Source: Desulfobulbaceae bacterium (GTDB taxonomy: Bacteria; Desulfobacterota; Desulfobulbia; Desulfobulbales; Desulfobulbaceae). From it: 64,000 nt of DNA. The DNA lies in assembly GCA_003508005.1 (NCBI GenBank), contig DNUE01000075.1, positions 1-64,000 on the forward strand. The letters are read 5' to 3'. Position 1 is the stretch's first letter, and each line of letters starts with the position of its first letter. The notes beneath the pieces are model-generated. The model saw only the letters and a list, made by a program, of their open reading frames with translations, was not told the DNA's origin and did no database searches. The translations under genes and the position numbers were made by a program. Positions 35,412 to 43,987 of the stretch are shown here, piece after piece.

Positions 35412-35440
35412 TTGCGATTCCGACACGTATTCTTTATATT
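35412..35440 (+). promoter_or_regulatory. Candidate sigma70 promoter for the small gene at 35473
   Basis: TTGCGA (35412-35417), 17-bp spacer, TATATT (35435-35440, five of six matches). Predicted transcription start is about 25 nt upstream of the ATG at 35473. Confidence 0.45.
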
Positions 35441-35472
35441 GATAATATACGATTTCGAAGGTGCCTTATACA

Positions 35473-35685
35473 ATGGAAATCAGAAACGAAGAACATGCAC
35501 GGGAGATGCTGGCCGAATGGGGGCAGCTTGCCGCTCCGGCACAGAGAAAGGAAATCGGGCTGGCCATCCAGAGGCTTGAACTGAGCTGCATGTATTACGA
35601 GCAGAAAGGAAACAGCGAGGGCGTCGACCGCTGCGAGAGATGCATTCTCATGCTGAAGGAGGAACTCGCCGGCCTGGGCGGGTGA
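35473..35685 (+). CDS. Small hypothetical protein
   Basis: 70 residues from the ATG at 35473 (GAAGGTG about 9 nt upstream; an in-frame GTG at 35461 is the alternative). Charged, probably all-helical: EEHAREMLAEWGQLA, then AQRKEIGLAIQRLELSC. Two cysteines form a CERC pair near position 57. I do not recognise a family. The SIMPL-domain gene follows 76 nt downstream. Confidence 0.6.
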   Translation: MEIRNEEHAREMLAEWGQLAAPAQRKEIGLAIQRLELSCMYYEQKGNSEGVDRCERCILMLKEELAGLGG

Positions 35686-35761
35686 GCAGCCGCAAAATGA
35701 CCAAACAGGGCACACTCGGCCCTGAACCCGATATTCTTTAACCCGCAAGGGGAGGTCAGAT

Positions 35762-36481
35762 ATGGACAACAGAGGCAATACCAGCGCTTTTCTCCTCGGG
35801 GTTTTCATCTTTCTTGGCCTGGCCGCGCTGGGTTTTCTCCTGGGCAAGAGCGCGATCCAGTTCAAGGAATATGAACGCTCGGTGACCGTCAAGGGCCTTG
35901 CCGAGAGGGAATATCCGGCGGACATCGTCCTGTGGCCGATTCAGTTCTCCGTTGCGGACAATGACCTGACCAGCCTCTACAGCACCCTGGAGGCCAACAC
36001 CGGCAGGATCCGCGCCTTTCTAAAGGAGCGAGGGATTGAGGATGCAGAAATTACCGCCGCCCCGCCCTCCCTTACCGACAAATCGGCCCAGCAGTATGAC
36101 AGCTCGTCGCAACCCGAATTTCGCTACTCGGCCATGCAGACGGTGACGGTCTATTCCGGCAACGTAGCGCAGGTCCGGGCAACCATTGACAAGCTTTCCG
36201 AACTCGGCAAGCAGGGGATCGTCTTCACCGGCGGCGACTACCAGACCGCCACCGAATACCTCTTTATCCGCCTCAACGAGGTCAAGCCGGCGATGATCGA
36301 AGAGGCGACGACCAAGGCCAGGGAGGTGGCGGAAAAATTCGCCAGGGACTCCCAAAGCAGGCTGGGCAAGATCAAGAACGCCTCCCAGGGCCAGTTCACC
36401 ATCGAGGACCGGGACAAGAACAACCCGCATATCAAGCGGGTGCGGGTGGTCTCCACCGTGGAGTATTACCTTTCCGACTGA
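35762..36481 (+). CDS. SIMPL domain-containing periplasmic protein
   Basis: 239 residues. One N-terminal membrane anchor (about 9-28), then a SIMPL/DUF541 domain: ERSVTVKGLAEREYPADIVLWPIQF and a C-terminal YYLSD end after a VVSTVEY strand. SIMPL proteins are exported; BP26 forms channel-like oligomers and others link to oxidative stress. A GGGGAGG precedes the ATG. The ppnP gene follows after 35 nt, possibly cotranscribed. Confidence 0.9.
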   Translation: MDNRGNTSAFLLGVFIFLGLAALGFLLGKSAIQFKEYERSVTVKGLAEREYPADIVLWPIQFSVADNDLTSLYSTLEANTGRIRAFLKERGIEDAEITAAPPSLTDKSAQQYDSSSQPEFRYSAMQTVTVYSGNVAQVRATIDKLSELGKQGIVFTGGDYQTATEYLFIRLNEVKPAMIEEATTKAREVAEKFARDSQSRLGKIKNASQGQFTIEDRDKNNPHIKRVRVVSTVEYYLSD

Positions 36482-36516
36482 ATCGCGCGCTAATCCGAAT
36501 CATACGGAGTAAAGGC

Positions 36517-36831
36517 ATGGCAGAGTTCAAGAATGTGACCATTGTCAAGAAGGCCAACGTCTATTTTGACGGCAAGGTGACCAGCAGGACCGTCCTGTTT
36601 GCGGATGGTACCAAAAAGACCCTGGGCATCATGCTGCCCGGCGAATACACCTTCAACACCAGCGACCCGGAACTCATGGAGATCTTCAGCGGAGAACTCG
36701 AGGTCCTGCTCCCCGGCGCAAAAGACTGGCAGAGAATTAAGGGCGGCGAGCAGTTCAAGGTGCCGGCCAAGTCCTCCTTTTCCCTGAAGATCAAGGCCCT
36801 GACCGATTACTGCTGCTCTTTTCTTTCCTAG
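36517..36831 (+). CDS. ppnP: Pyrimidine/purine nucleoside phosphorylase PpnP
   Basis: 104-residue single-domain cupin of the DUF1255 family. Conserved strands: FKNVTIVKKANVYFDGKVTSRTV, KTLGIMLPGEYTFNT, ELEVLLPGAKDWQ and KIKALTDYCCSFL. Escherichia coli PpnP phosphorolyses nucleosides to bases and ribose-1-phosphate. The C-terminus is slightly longer than usual. About 250 bp without a recognisable gene follows. Confidence 0.93.
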   Translation: MAEFKNVTIVKKANVYFDGKVTSRTVLFADGTKKTLGIMLPGEYTFNTSDPELMEIFSGELEVLLPGAKDWQRIKGGEQFKVPAKSSFSLKIKALTDYCCSFLS

Positions 36832-37086
36832 GGCGGAAACGGGAATGAGGTGCACCCGTCCTCGCAGAAAACAGCCGGTGGCGCCTTATGAAGCCAAGGA
36901 ACATCCGCCTGGCCCCATTCCCGGCCAGGTGCCGTCCTGACTGGCTTTCTTCACCTTCGGCATCGGCAGCTGGGTCCCGTTTTCCTCCCTTCCAGCCAAC
37001 GGCCTGCTGATGGACCTGGATAAGCCGGATTTGCGCAGCGAACCGACAACCAATTTCTCCTTCTGCTTCCCCTGAGGTATCGGCCC

Positions 37087-37440
37087 ATGGAAAATCATAA
37101 GCTGGTCCTGCCCGAACACCTGAACCATTACGGTTTCCTCTTTGGCGGGAACCTGCTCAAGTGGGTGGATGAATACGCCTTTATCGCCGCCACGATCGAG
37201 TATCCCGGCTGCAATTTTGTCACCATCGGTATGGACCGGGTCGAATTCAGAAAAAGCGTCCGCCAGGGAACCATTCTCAATTTCCTGGTGGAGAAAACCG
37301 GCGAGGGTTCCACTTCCGTGCAGTACCTGGTGCATGTCTACCGCTGCACCAACCTGGAGGAAAACAATTTTATCTTTTCAACCCGGGTGACCCTTGTCCG
37401 GGTCGACGAGCAGGGGAAAAAAATCCCCCTGCACGAATGA
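37087..37440 (+). CDS. Hot-dog fold acyl-CoA thioesterase (YciA-like)
   Basis: 117 residues. HYGFLFGGNLLKWVDEYAFIAA is the conserved helix of YciA/BACH-type thioesterases, including the catalytic Asp. Strands CNFVTIGMDRVEFRKSVRQGTIL and STSVQYLVHVYR complete one hot-dog domain. It would hydrolyse acyl-CoA thioesters; chain-length preference is not deducible. GAGG lies upstream of the ATG. Confidence 0.9.
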   Translation: MENHKLVLPEHLNHYGFLFGGNLLKWVDEYAFIAATIEYPGCNFVTIGMDRVEFRKSVRQGTILNFLVEKTGEGSTSVQYLVHVYRCTNLEENNFIFSTRVTLVRVDEQGKKIPLHE

Positions 37441-37464
37441 AAAGGGGCAACGTATCGTCACTGT

Positions 37465-37500
37465 CCCCCTGACCCTCAACCTCTCCCGGCGCGAGAGGGT
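37465..37500 (-). repeat. Dispersed GC-rich palindromic repeat, intergenic copy
   Basis: CCCCCTGACCCTCAACCTCT followed by CCCGGCGCGAGAGGGT: the same repeat class as at 26331-26370, in opposite orientation. It lies between the thioesterase and DUF1499 genes. Confidence 0.55.
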
Positions 37501-37535
37501 ATTGCGACTGGTTCGGCAATAGACGTTAATGGAGC

Positions 37536-38000
37536 ATGGTGAAAACAACCCTTCTGTTTTGGTCAACGGCAATAGTCTTCCTGCTGGTCCTGATGCCGGC
37601 GCTCCTTTCGGTGGGATCCCGTTTCCAGATACCGCTGCTCGGATTGCGGGCAGGCAGGTTGCTTCCCTGCCCCGCCCGGCCGAACTGTGTCTGCAGCGAA
37701 GAACCGGGCATGGCCTCGGCCATCGCCCCTTTACGCTTTTCCGGAGAAAGTGACCGGGCATGGGCGAGGGCGGTCCGGATTGTCCAGAACATAGGCGGGC
37801 AGATTCTGCGGGAGGAGAACGGCTATCTCCATGCGGTCTTCCGATCCGGCTTCTATCGCTTTATTGACGACCTCGAACTGAGGCTGGACCAGGAACACCG
37901 CGTTATCCACCTGCGCTCGGCCTCCCGGGCCGGCTACTCGGACTTCGGGGCAAACAGAATAAGGGTTGACCAGGTGCAGGCCCTGTTCCAGGACGAATGA
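37536..38000 (+). CDS. DUF1499 family protein
   Basis: 154 residues. An N-terminal hydrophobic helix (about 4-27) could be a signal anchor, followed by the DUF1499 pattern LLPCPARPNCVCSEE, AWARAVRIVQNIGGQIL, YLHAVFRSGFYRFIDDLELRLD and IHLRSASRAGYSDFGANRIRVD. The family is uncharacterised and usually envelope-associated. No operon partner is evident. Confidence 0.9.
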   Translation: MVKTTLLFWSTAIVFLLVLMPALLSVGSRFQIPLLGLRAGRLLPCPARPNCVCSEEPGMASAIAPLRFSGESDRAWARAVRIVQNIGGQILREENGYLHAVFRSGFYRFIDDLELRLDQEHRVIHLRSASRAGYSDFGANRIRVDQVQALFQDE

Positions 38001-38126
38001 CGCCGCCTTGCCTCCCGCCCGCGACCGCTGTCCCGCCCGGCACGAAAATATTTTCTCGTTCCCATCGGATAACGCTTGCGTTAGAATCGAGCCGGACCAT
38101 GACGCCAACCCGCACATATATTGCCG

Positions 38127-39848
38127 ATGAACGAAACCTTTGATCTGTGGAAACTCCTGGCCGGCCTCGGCATCTTTCTCTTCGGTATGCACCAACTGGA
38201 GGACGCGGTCAAGGCGCTGTCGGGAAAGGCCTTCCGCAAGGTCATCTCCCACTACACCAACGGCCGGCTGCGCTCCATCGGCAGCGGCTTCCTGGTCACT
38301 TCGATCCTGCAAGTCAGCTCCGCCGTGTCGCTGATGGTGCTGGCCTTTGTCGGGGCAGGCATCATGAGCATGGAGAACGCCGTCGGGGTGATCATGGGTG
38401 CCAACGTCGGCACCACCGCCACCGCCTGGATCGTGGCCTTCCTCGGCTTCAAGCTGAACATCGAGACCTTTGCCCTGCCCCTGATTGGCGTGGGCGGCAT
38501 CCTGATGGTCCTCTTCGGGACTGCATCGCGGATCTTTCAGGCAAGCCGTTTGCTCATCGGCTTTGGTTTTCTCTTCCTCGGCCTTGACTACATGAAGGGC
38601 AGCGTTGAAATCCTTGCCGAGGGTTTCGACCTGAGCAGCATCCCCAACTACGGACCGTGGTTCTATGTCCTGATCGGCGCCCTTTTTACCGGGCTCATGC
38701 AATCGAGTTCCGCGAGCATTGCCCTGGTCCTGACGGCCCTGCACGGCGGCTTGATCACCTTTGCCATTGGCGCGGCCATGATCATCGGCGCCAATATCGG
38801 CACCACTTTTACTGTTCTGCTCGGCGCCGTCGGCGGTATTCCGTCAAAAAAGCGGGTGGCGCTGAGCCATCTGATCTTTAACATGGTGACCGCGGTGGTG
38901 GCCCTGCTCGGTATCCGAGGCCTGATCGCCCTGGTCGAGATGTTCTTTGATATCCAGGCCAACAGCGTCATGGCCCTGGCCCTGTTCCATACCCTGTTCA
39001 ATCTCCTCGGCGTTCTTCTGTTCCTGCCCTTTATCGGGCCGCTGGCCCGTTTGCTGGTCAGGATCTTCCCTGACCGCAAGGCCATTCTCACGGTCTTTAT
39101 CGATAAGACTCCTGCCGAGGTGGTGGACGCGGCCATCGCCGCCCTGAAAAAGGAAATCAACCACATGCTCGAAGAATGCCAGCTCTACAATCTGCGCGCA
39201 CTGAGCATCGATGAAAAGCTGGTTTTTGATCACGACCTGCCCTTTGAAAAGAACCTGAAGAAAAAATTCACCCTTGAAGACCTCTACGAGAACATCAAGC
39301 TGCTCCACTCCGAAATCTTTGCCTTCTACTCCAGGCTCCACACCCAGAAATTGGACGAAAGCGAGACCAAGGAACTGGAACGGCTGGTCTTTGCCTCCAG
39401 GAACATCATGAACTCCATCAAGAATTTCAAGGGGATCCGTTACGATTTTGATGAGTTTGACTGCTCCGAAAATGCATACATGAACACCCAGTACAAGCTG
39501 TTTCGGCGGAGGCTGGTGGAGAGCTATCACAACATGAACCGCATCCTGGGACTGGAAACCAAGGAGGAACAATACCGGGAACTCCTCAAGGCCTTTGTCC
39601 ATATCGAGGAAACAGACAAGAAATTCATCCGGGAGACCATGGATGCAGTCTCCGCAAGCAGGATTCATGACATGGAGATCGCCTCCCTGCTCCTGGTCAA
39701 CCGCCTGTTTACCCAGGCCTGCCGCCTGCAGGTCTTCGGGATGAAGGACCTGCTGCTGAGCCACGAGCAGATCAATGATTTTGACCGGGCCATGGACGTA
39801 AAGGATATCATGGACGAAGAAAAGGCAAAGGCGATGGAGAAAAAATAA
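38127..39848 (+). CDS. Na/Pi cotransporter family protein (NptA-like with PhoU-like tail)
   Basis: 573 residues from the ATG at 38127 (a TTG two codons earlier is less likely). Two inverted Na/Pi repeats are visible by the QSS-type motifs: TSILQVSSAVSLMVLAFV plus GANVGTTATAW, and GLMQSSSASIALVLT plus GANIGTTFTV. About nine membrane segments occupy residues 8-305. The cytosolic C-terminus (about 330-565) is helical and PhoU-like. It probably imports phosphate or other anions with sodium. The next gene follows after 4 nt. Confidence 0.93.
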   Translation: MNETFDLWKLLAGLGIFLFGMHQLEDAVKALSGKAFRKVISHYTNGRLRSIGSGFLVTSILQVSSAVSLMVLAFVGAGIMSMENAVGVIMGANVGTTATAWIVAFLGFKLNIETFALPLIGVGGILMVLFGTASRIFQASRLLIGFGFLFLGLDYMKGSVEILAEGFDLSSIPNYGPWFYVLIGALFTGLMQSSSASIALVLTALHGGLITFAIGAAMIIGANIGTTFTVLLGAVGGIPSKKRVALSHLIFNMVTAVVALLGIRGLIALVEMFFDIQANSVMALALFHTLFNLLGVLLFLPFIGPLARLLVRIFPDRKAILTVFIDKTPAEVVDAAIAALKKEINHMLEECQLYNLRALSIDEKLVFDHDLPFEKNLKKKFTLEDLYENIKLLHSEIFAFYSRLHTQKLDESETKELERLVFASRNIMNSIKNFKGIRYDFDEFDCSENAYMNTQYKLFRRRLVESYHNMNRILGLETKEEQYRELLKAFVHIEETDKKFIRETMDAVSASRIHDMEIASLLLVNRLFTQACRLQVFGMKDLLLSHEQINDFDRAMDVKDIMDEEKAKAMEKK

Positions 39849-39852
39849 ACCC

Positions 39853-40653
39853 ATGCCCCCGACAAAAAACCCCCTGCAGATCTACAAGCACCTGCCGCGG
39901 ACGAACTGCGGGGAATGCTACCTGCCGAGTTGCCTCGCTTTTGCCGCGGCGGTAACCAGCGGCGCGAAGAATCCGGCAGAATGCCCGTACCTGCGGGCGG
40001 ATGCCGCCCGCGACCTTACGGACAACATCATCAAACGCGAACCCTACGAGATCCAGCGCGAGGAACATCTGATCAGGCTGCAGCAGGCGATTGCCAGCCG
40101 GGATTTGCCGGCGGCCGCGGCCAGGTTGGGGGCACGCCTTGCCGGAGAGAAGGTCGTGGTAACCTGTCTCGGCAAGGATTTTTTTGTTGACCGCCAGGGC
40201 AAGGTCACCTCGGAATGCCATACCCACTGCGGGCTCACCATCCCTCTGCTCAGTTATCTTCTGAACAGCAATGGCGATGTGCTCACCGGCAGGTGGGTAC
40301 CATTCAGGGAACTGCGAGGCGGCCAGCCGATGAGCGGGCTTTTCGAGCAGCGGGGCGAAAAGCGGCTGCAGCGGCTGGCCGACCGCCACCCTGAGCTGTT
40401 CGACGACCTGGTCGCCATCTTCGGCGGCATGGAGCAGAAAAACACTTTTGCAGCGGATACCGCCGTGATCCTCATGCCCCTGCCCAGACTGCCGGTTCTG
40501 ATCTGCTACTGGCGGCTCGAGGAGGACCTGGACTCAAAACTGAACATTTTTTTTGACATCACTGCGGACCGGCACCTCGGTATCGAATTGATCTTCGAGC
40601 TGACCGTCGGCATGGTCATGATGTTCGAGAAAATCGCCATCAAACATACCTGA
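39853..40653 (+). CDS. DUF3786 protein with N-terminal 4Fe-4S motif
   Basis: 266 residues. The N-terminal TNCGECYLPSCLAFAAAV and ECPYL make the CX2CX4C...C cluster of the Fe-S domain known from corrinoid/CO-dehydrogenase subunits. The rest is DUF3786 (VTCLGKDFFVDRQGKV, PLLSYLL, WVPFRELRGG, LPVLICYWRLEED). DUF3786 is largely confined to anaerobes, with unknown function. The 4-nt gap suggests coexpression with the Na/Pi symporter. Confidence 0.88.
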   Translation: MPPTKNPLQIYKHLPRTNCGECYLPSCLAFAAAVTSGAKNPAECPYLRADAARDLTDNIIKREPYEIQREEHLIRLQQAIASRDLPAAAARLGARLAGEKVVVTCLGKDFFVDRQGKVTSECHTHCGLTIPLLSYLLNSNGDVLTGRWVPFRELRGGQPMSGLFEQRGEKRLQRLADRHPELFDDLVAIFGGMEQKNTFAADTAVILMPLPRLPVLICYWRLEEDLDSKLNIFFDITADRHLGIELIFELTVGMVMMFEKIAIKHT

Positions 40654-40686
40654 CTGTTGACCGGGACCGCTTCGAAAGTTTGGCAT

Positions 40687-40716
40687 TTGACTTCCTTCCC
40701 GCAAAAAATATATACT
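40687..40716 (+). promoter_or_regulatory. Sigma70-type promoter for the riboswitch transcript
   Basis: TTGACT (40687-40692), 18-bp spacer, TATACT (40711-40716). Both hexamers match the consensus in five of six positions. Transcription would begin near 40,723, about 25 nt before the aptamer core. Confidence 0.6.
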
Positions 40717-40748
40717 TTATACAGTGGGGAAATATTATCCCTGAAAAA

Positions 40749-40817
40749 AGATAAAGCCACACCTGTCGCGAGGCAGGGACGGAAAACCGCGGGTCTGATC
40801 CAGACAGCCGGGTTGCC
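40749..40817 (+). ncRNA. GEMM-I family riboswitch aptamer (cyclic dinucleotide; A20 type)
   Basis: Core elements are in order: GATAAAGCC; a 6-bp P2 stem CCTGTC/GGCAGG capped by the GNRA loop GCGA; GGGACGGAAAACC; P3 starting GGGTCT/AGAC; and the 3' AGCCGGGTTGCC. This matches the c-di-GMP-I (GEMM) consensus. Aligned to the Vc2 structure without gaps, position 20 is A (base 40751) where c-di-GMP aptamers carry G, and A47 is retained. A20 is the mark of the GEMM-Ib subset that prefers 3',3'-cGAMP in Deltaproteobacteria. It lies about 90 nt before the ATG of a secreted protein gene. Confidence 0.85.
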
Positions 40818-40847
40818 TGAACCAGAAGGGTGATCCGGCTTTTCTTT
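40806..40847 (+). terminator. Intrinsic terminator overlapping the aptamer 3' end
   Basis: AGCCGG (40806-40811) pairs with CCGGCT (40835-40840), extended by G-U, U-A and U-G pairs, and is followed by TTTCTTT. The left arm is the conserved 3' strand of the aptamer, so ligand binding and termination should exclude each other. This predicts an ON switch. Confidence 0.65.
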
Positions 40848-40904
40848 AGCCAGGCACGTGAGGGGCGGACGGAGAAAAGAGAAGACGAGCAGAAAGGAGT
40901 GGAT

Positions 40905-42422
40905 ATGATCAGGTTGAGTTCGACCTCTGTCGTTGTCTGGCTGCTTCTTGCCATCCTGGCCGCATGCACCTGTTTCATCCCGGCAGCCGGCCATGCCCGG
41001 TCCACCATGGAAATTCTCGACATGGACCTGCAGGTTTCCCCGAACCCCATTCCCTGCGGCGGCTCTGCCACCGCCACCGTCACCATCCAGACCTATCCGG
41101 GAGGGTCCCTGCCTGAGGGGGTAACCACCAAGATAACCCTGTGGGATTACGACACCGGCCTGAACGGTGGCGACGACGCCCTTGACCATGAACCGGTAGT
41201 ATTGACCACCAGCATGGGCAAGGTCACCGCCACCCTCACCCTGCACTGCGAGATCAAGGATGCGGGTTGCGATCTCTACGGGCCAGCCGGCAACAGCGGA
41301 GAAAGCGGCACGGATGTGTTCGTAACGGTTCTCGGCTCCCCGGTGAAAAGCCCCCGTGTCTATGTCCAGTGCAAGCAGATGGAAGTCGATGCGGCCCTGG
41401 ACCTGGACGGCACGGACAGCATCAGCGCCGGCGGGGACGCCACGGTGACCTTGTCGGCGGTCCAGCCCATTCCCGGGCTCGACCATGCCACCTGGAAGAT
41501 CGAATATGACCCGTCCAACCTGTCCGTAGCCCGGGTCAGCTACCTGAACCCGCAGTTAGCGCCCTACCTCACGCACACGGTGCACGCCGACCATATTCTC
41601 TTCACCCTGCGCCATCTGCCGGTGCCCCTGAATGTCTCCGGTCCCATGGTCGGGGTCGTCTTTACCGGCAAATCTTCCCCGGCGGTCCGCTGGGATACGA
41701 CGGATATCCGGGTCTCGAACGATTCGGTGTTTTACAACAGCCTCGGCGGCGTCCTTGCTGTCTGCGACGGCGGCGCCCACGCCATCTTCATCGCACCCCA
41801 GGACAGCACCGTGCCTGTTGTCGATCCCGTCAAGATCCTGTTCTCCCGCAACCGGATCGTCGGATCGCCCGGAGCGGTAAGTGACGACATGGGGCCGCTG
41901 CCCAACTACCTGACCGTGGCCCTCCTGGACGAAGACCATAAACTCGTCTCCCAGGAGTTTGCCGCCACCGACGGCAGCTTCACCCTGGACAAGTTCTTCG
42001 AACTGGCCATGGGCAAGGCATCGACGCTCAAGGTGTATAACGGTGTGGGCCTGGCCACCTCCTTCTCCTTCATGCCCACGGTCACACCGTCAGGGGCTCT
42101 GGCCATCCTGCTCCTCGGCAACCGGCCGCCCATGGCCAACATTATCACGATTATTCACCTCTATCCAGATCCGTCGTTTCCCCTCCAGGTCCAACTCCAC
42201 GCCAATGCCATGGACCCGGACAACGACCCGGTCAGCCTGCGCATCAACTGGGGCGACGGGAAATTCACCGAGTACGGCCCCCTGCAGCCCAGCGGCTTTC
42301 TCTTTTTGGAAGAACATGAATACCTGGCGCCCGGTACCTACCAGCTGAAGGCGCGGGCAAGGGACAGTAAGGGCCGCGAGGGCGCGTGGACCGCTGCGCA
42401 GGAGGTGGTCATCCCCTTTTAA
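40905..42422 (+). CDS. Secreted protein with cohesin-like and PKD domains
   Basis: 505 residues from the ATG at 40905 (AAGGAG just upstream). Signal peptide MIRLSSTSVVVWLLLAILAA... with likely cleavage after GHA. The middle (about 150-230) resembles a cohesin-like beta-sandwich (DATVTLSAVQ, WKIEYDPSNLSVARV). Residues about 405-500 form a PKD-type domain (LHANAMDPDNDPVSLRINWG, then GTYQLKARARDSKG). No anchor follows, so it is probably released or bound to the surface. Its transcription is predicted to be controlled by the upstream GEMM-I riboswitch, suggesting a role in surface attachment or extracellular structure. Confidence 0.82.
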   Translation: MIRLSSTSVVVWLLLAILAACTCFIPAAGHARSTMEILDMDLQVSPNPIPCGGSATATVTIQTYPGGSLPEGVTTKITLWDYDTGLNGGDDALDHEPVVLTTSMGKVTATLTLHCEIKDAGCDLYGPAGNSGESGTDVFVTVLGSPVKSPRVYVQCKQMEVDAALDLDGTDSISAGGDATVTLSAVQPIPGLDHATWKIEYDPSNLSVARVSYLNPQLAPYLTHTVHADHILFTLRHLPVPLNVSGPMVGVVFTGKSSPAVRWDTTDIRVSNDSVFYNSLGGVLAVCDGGAHAIFIAPQDSTVPVVDPVKILFSRNRIVGSPGAVSDDMGPLPNYLTVALLDEDHKLVSQEFAATDGSFTLDKFFELAMGKASTLKVYNGVGLATSFSFMPTVTPSGALAILLLGNRPPMANIITIIHLYPDPSFPLQVQLHANAMDPDNDPVSLRINWGDGKFTEYGPLQPSGFLFLEEHEYLAPGTYQLKARARDSKGREGAWTAAQEVVIPF

Positions 42423-42728
42423 CCGCCAGCAACCGTGCCCACTGCCCCATCCTGTTTGGTTGCGAGTTGGCGGCAAACATTCGGGAAAAGACGGCCGACA
42501 GCAATGGCTTCATTCTGGAACTGTTTGGCAGCAAAGGGGCGCCGCTGGCGGTCAGGGTCCTTTTCACCTGGTTGGTGGCGGACTTTGCCTTTGGCTCGGT
42601 GATGATGGGGCGGTGGGAGAAAAAAGAAGCGGAGACAGCCTGAGCCGTCTCCGCCAGAAAACAGATCTGCAGTTCGAGTCTTGCGCCCGCTTCTAGAGAA
42701 CTGATATCATCTTGATTTAAGCAGCACC
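42423..42728. other. Intergenic region between convergent genes
   Basis: 306 bp with no gene I can support; open frames here are tails of shadows without ribosome sites. It contains the terminator hairpin at 42629-42654. Confidence 0.5.
42629..42654 (-). terminator. Intrinsic terminator of the minus-strand cysteine-cluster gene
   Basis: GCGGAGAC (42629-42636) pairs with GTCTCCGC (42647-42654) around a 10-nt loop. On the minus strand the stem is followed by TTCTTTTTTCTCCC, a clear U-run. It may also stop plus-strand transcripts. Confidence 0.75.
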
Positions 42729-43664
42729 TTACTTCTTTTCAGCCTGCATCCGGTTGCGCTCGGCCTTCAGCTCCAGGTACTCCTCCTCCGCCTTTCTGAC
42801 CGCATCGTCCTGGCGCTCCTTGATCTCCTTGATCTTGGCCTCCAGCTTTTCCTTCCTGATCTGCATCCCCTGGGCTCCGAACAGAGTGTTGGCCAGATAG
42901 CGGAAAGAAAAGTGCATAAGGGCCTCGTCGTCCTCGCGGATCGCTGCCAAGGTCTGCTCATCCATCTCGTAGGTGTCGAGAAAAGAGGAGTTGAAAATAA
43001 AGTTGCGGAACGAATCCAGGTCAGTCGAGGCCATGAAAAACATCCGCTTGGCCGCCTCGCTCAAACTGGCCTGGTGGCCGAAGGACTTTCGGCGCATGAT
43101 GAGGCGCAGCCACTCCTTGTTCATTTCGTCCCGGATATCCACCCCCTGATCGGCGCGCCACTCGCGGATGGTCCACTCCTTGTCTTCCTCAAACCCCTTG
43201 CAGTGGGGCTCCTTGACGATGAAGAAAAACTTCTCCTCCCCGGCGTTTTCAATGCCGCCTTCATGGAAATCGGCCATGCCCACGGGGTAATAGCGGCAGG
43301 CGGAAGGCCGATCGGAATAGACCGTGCATCCTTGCGGGGTGACAAAGGGGCAGCCCTTGGTGTCCTCCCGCAGTTTGATCTGCACGCCCGGCATGTCGGT
43401 TTTTTCCAGGTAGGTGGGCTCGGTGTACTCCGTGATGAACTCATGGGCCGGTATCCCGAGCCGCCTGCGCAGGATCAGGATATCGTAGGGGGTCAGGATG
43501 ATCTTGATGGAATGGCAGCAGGCGGTGAAACAGCGGACCCCCGGATGACACCTGAACTTGAGGCGGCTGTCCAGGGTCAGTTTTTTGGGGAGAATATTCG
43601 AGGGGTTCTTGTCCGTGCTTGCGACGAACTCCTGCTCCTTTTCGCTCAATTTTTCCTTGATCAT
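42729..43664 (-). CDS. YkgJ-type cysteine cluster protein with coiled-coil tail
   Basis: 311 residues. The N-terminal third has the YkgJ/UPF0153 cysteine pattern: RCHPGVRCFTACCHSI, then GCPFVTPQGCTVYSDRPSACRYYPVG and a later PHCKG. The end (about 265-311) is a charged heptad-like helix (KEKLEAKIKEIKERQDDA ...), probably coiled coil. The Cys cluster is thought to bind Fe-S or zinc. This longer form with extra C-terminal helices is typical of sulfate reducers and relatives. Function unknown. Confidence 0.85.
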   Translation of the reverse strand: MIKEKLSEKEQEFVASTDKNPSNILPKKLTLDSRLKFRCHPGVRCFTACCHSIKIILTPYDILILRRRLGIPAHEFITEYTEPTYLEKTDMPGVQIKLREDTKGCPFVTPQGCTVYSDRPSACRYYPVGMADFHEGGIENAGEEKFFFIVKEPHCKGFEEDKEWTIREWRADQGVDIRDEMNKEWLRLIMRRKSFGHQASLSEAAKRMFFMASTDLDSFRNFIFNSSFLDTYEMDEQTLAAIREDDEALMHFSFRYLANTLFGAQGMQIRKEKLEAKIKEIKERQDDAVRKAEEEYLELKAERNRMQAEKK

Positions 43665-43795
43665 GCTCTATCCTCGTCCTGTTCAGGTTGCATTCTATGA
43701 AGGCCCACCGGGCTGCAGCCGTCGAAAGCCGGCGCGGCGGATATTCACGGTTTGTTGCGGCCGGCCATTTAGGTAGGCGTGACAGACAAAAATAT

Positions 43796-43823
43796 ATATT
43801 ATCATCAATCAGAGTTCTGTCAA
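43796..43823 (-). promoter_or_regulatory. Sigma70-type promoter for the cysteine-cluster gene
   Basis: On the minus strand: TTGACA (43823-43818, perfect), 16-bp spacer, TAATAT (43801-43796). It predicts a 5' leader of about 125 nt before the ATG at 43664. The rest of the 323-bp divergent region (43665-43987) holds no gene I can see. Confidence 0.5.
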
Positions 43824-43987
43824 ACCTAAACCTGCCGCCGCCGGCGAAGCCCTTGCCACTGCCAGGCATTGTCCCTTGCCATTTCGACAGAAAATAATTA
43901 ATAGTATAACCGAAATGAAATCAGCCTGGCAGTCCATCGTAAACCAATCCCATCCGCGTCCATGTATCAGCTATGGAGGTGAATTGG

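Noticed and set aside
35247..35472. Glycine or other riboswitch ahead of ald
   Set aside because: No conserved aptamer core could be recognised in the 226-bp divergent region.
36832..37086. Possible short coding stretch between ppnP and the thioesterase gene
   Set aside because: Only short Pro-rich frames without ribosome sites; nothing recognisable.
42460..42696. 78-codon plus-strand frame after the PKD protein gene
   Set aside because: No ribosome site, runs through a terminator hairpin, no recognisable product.
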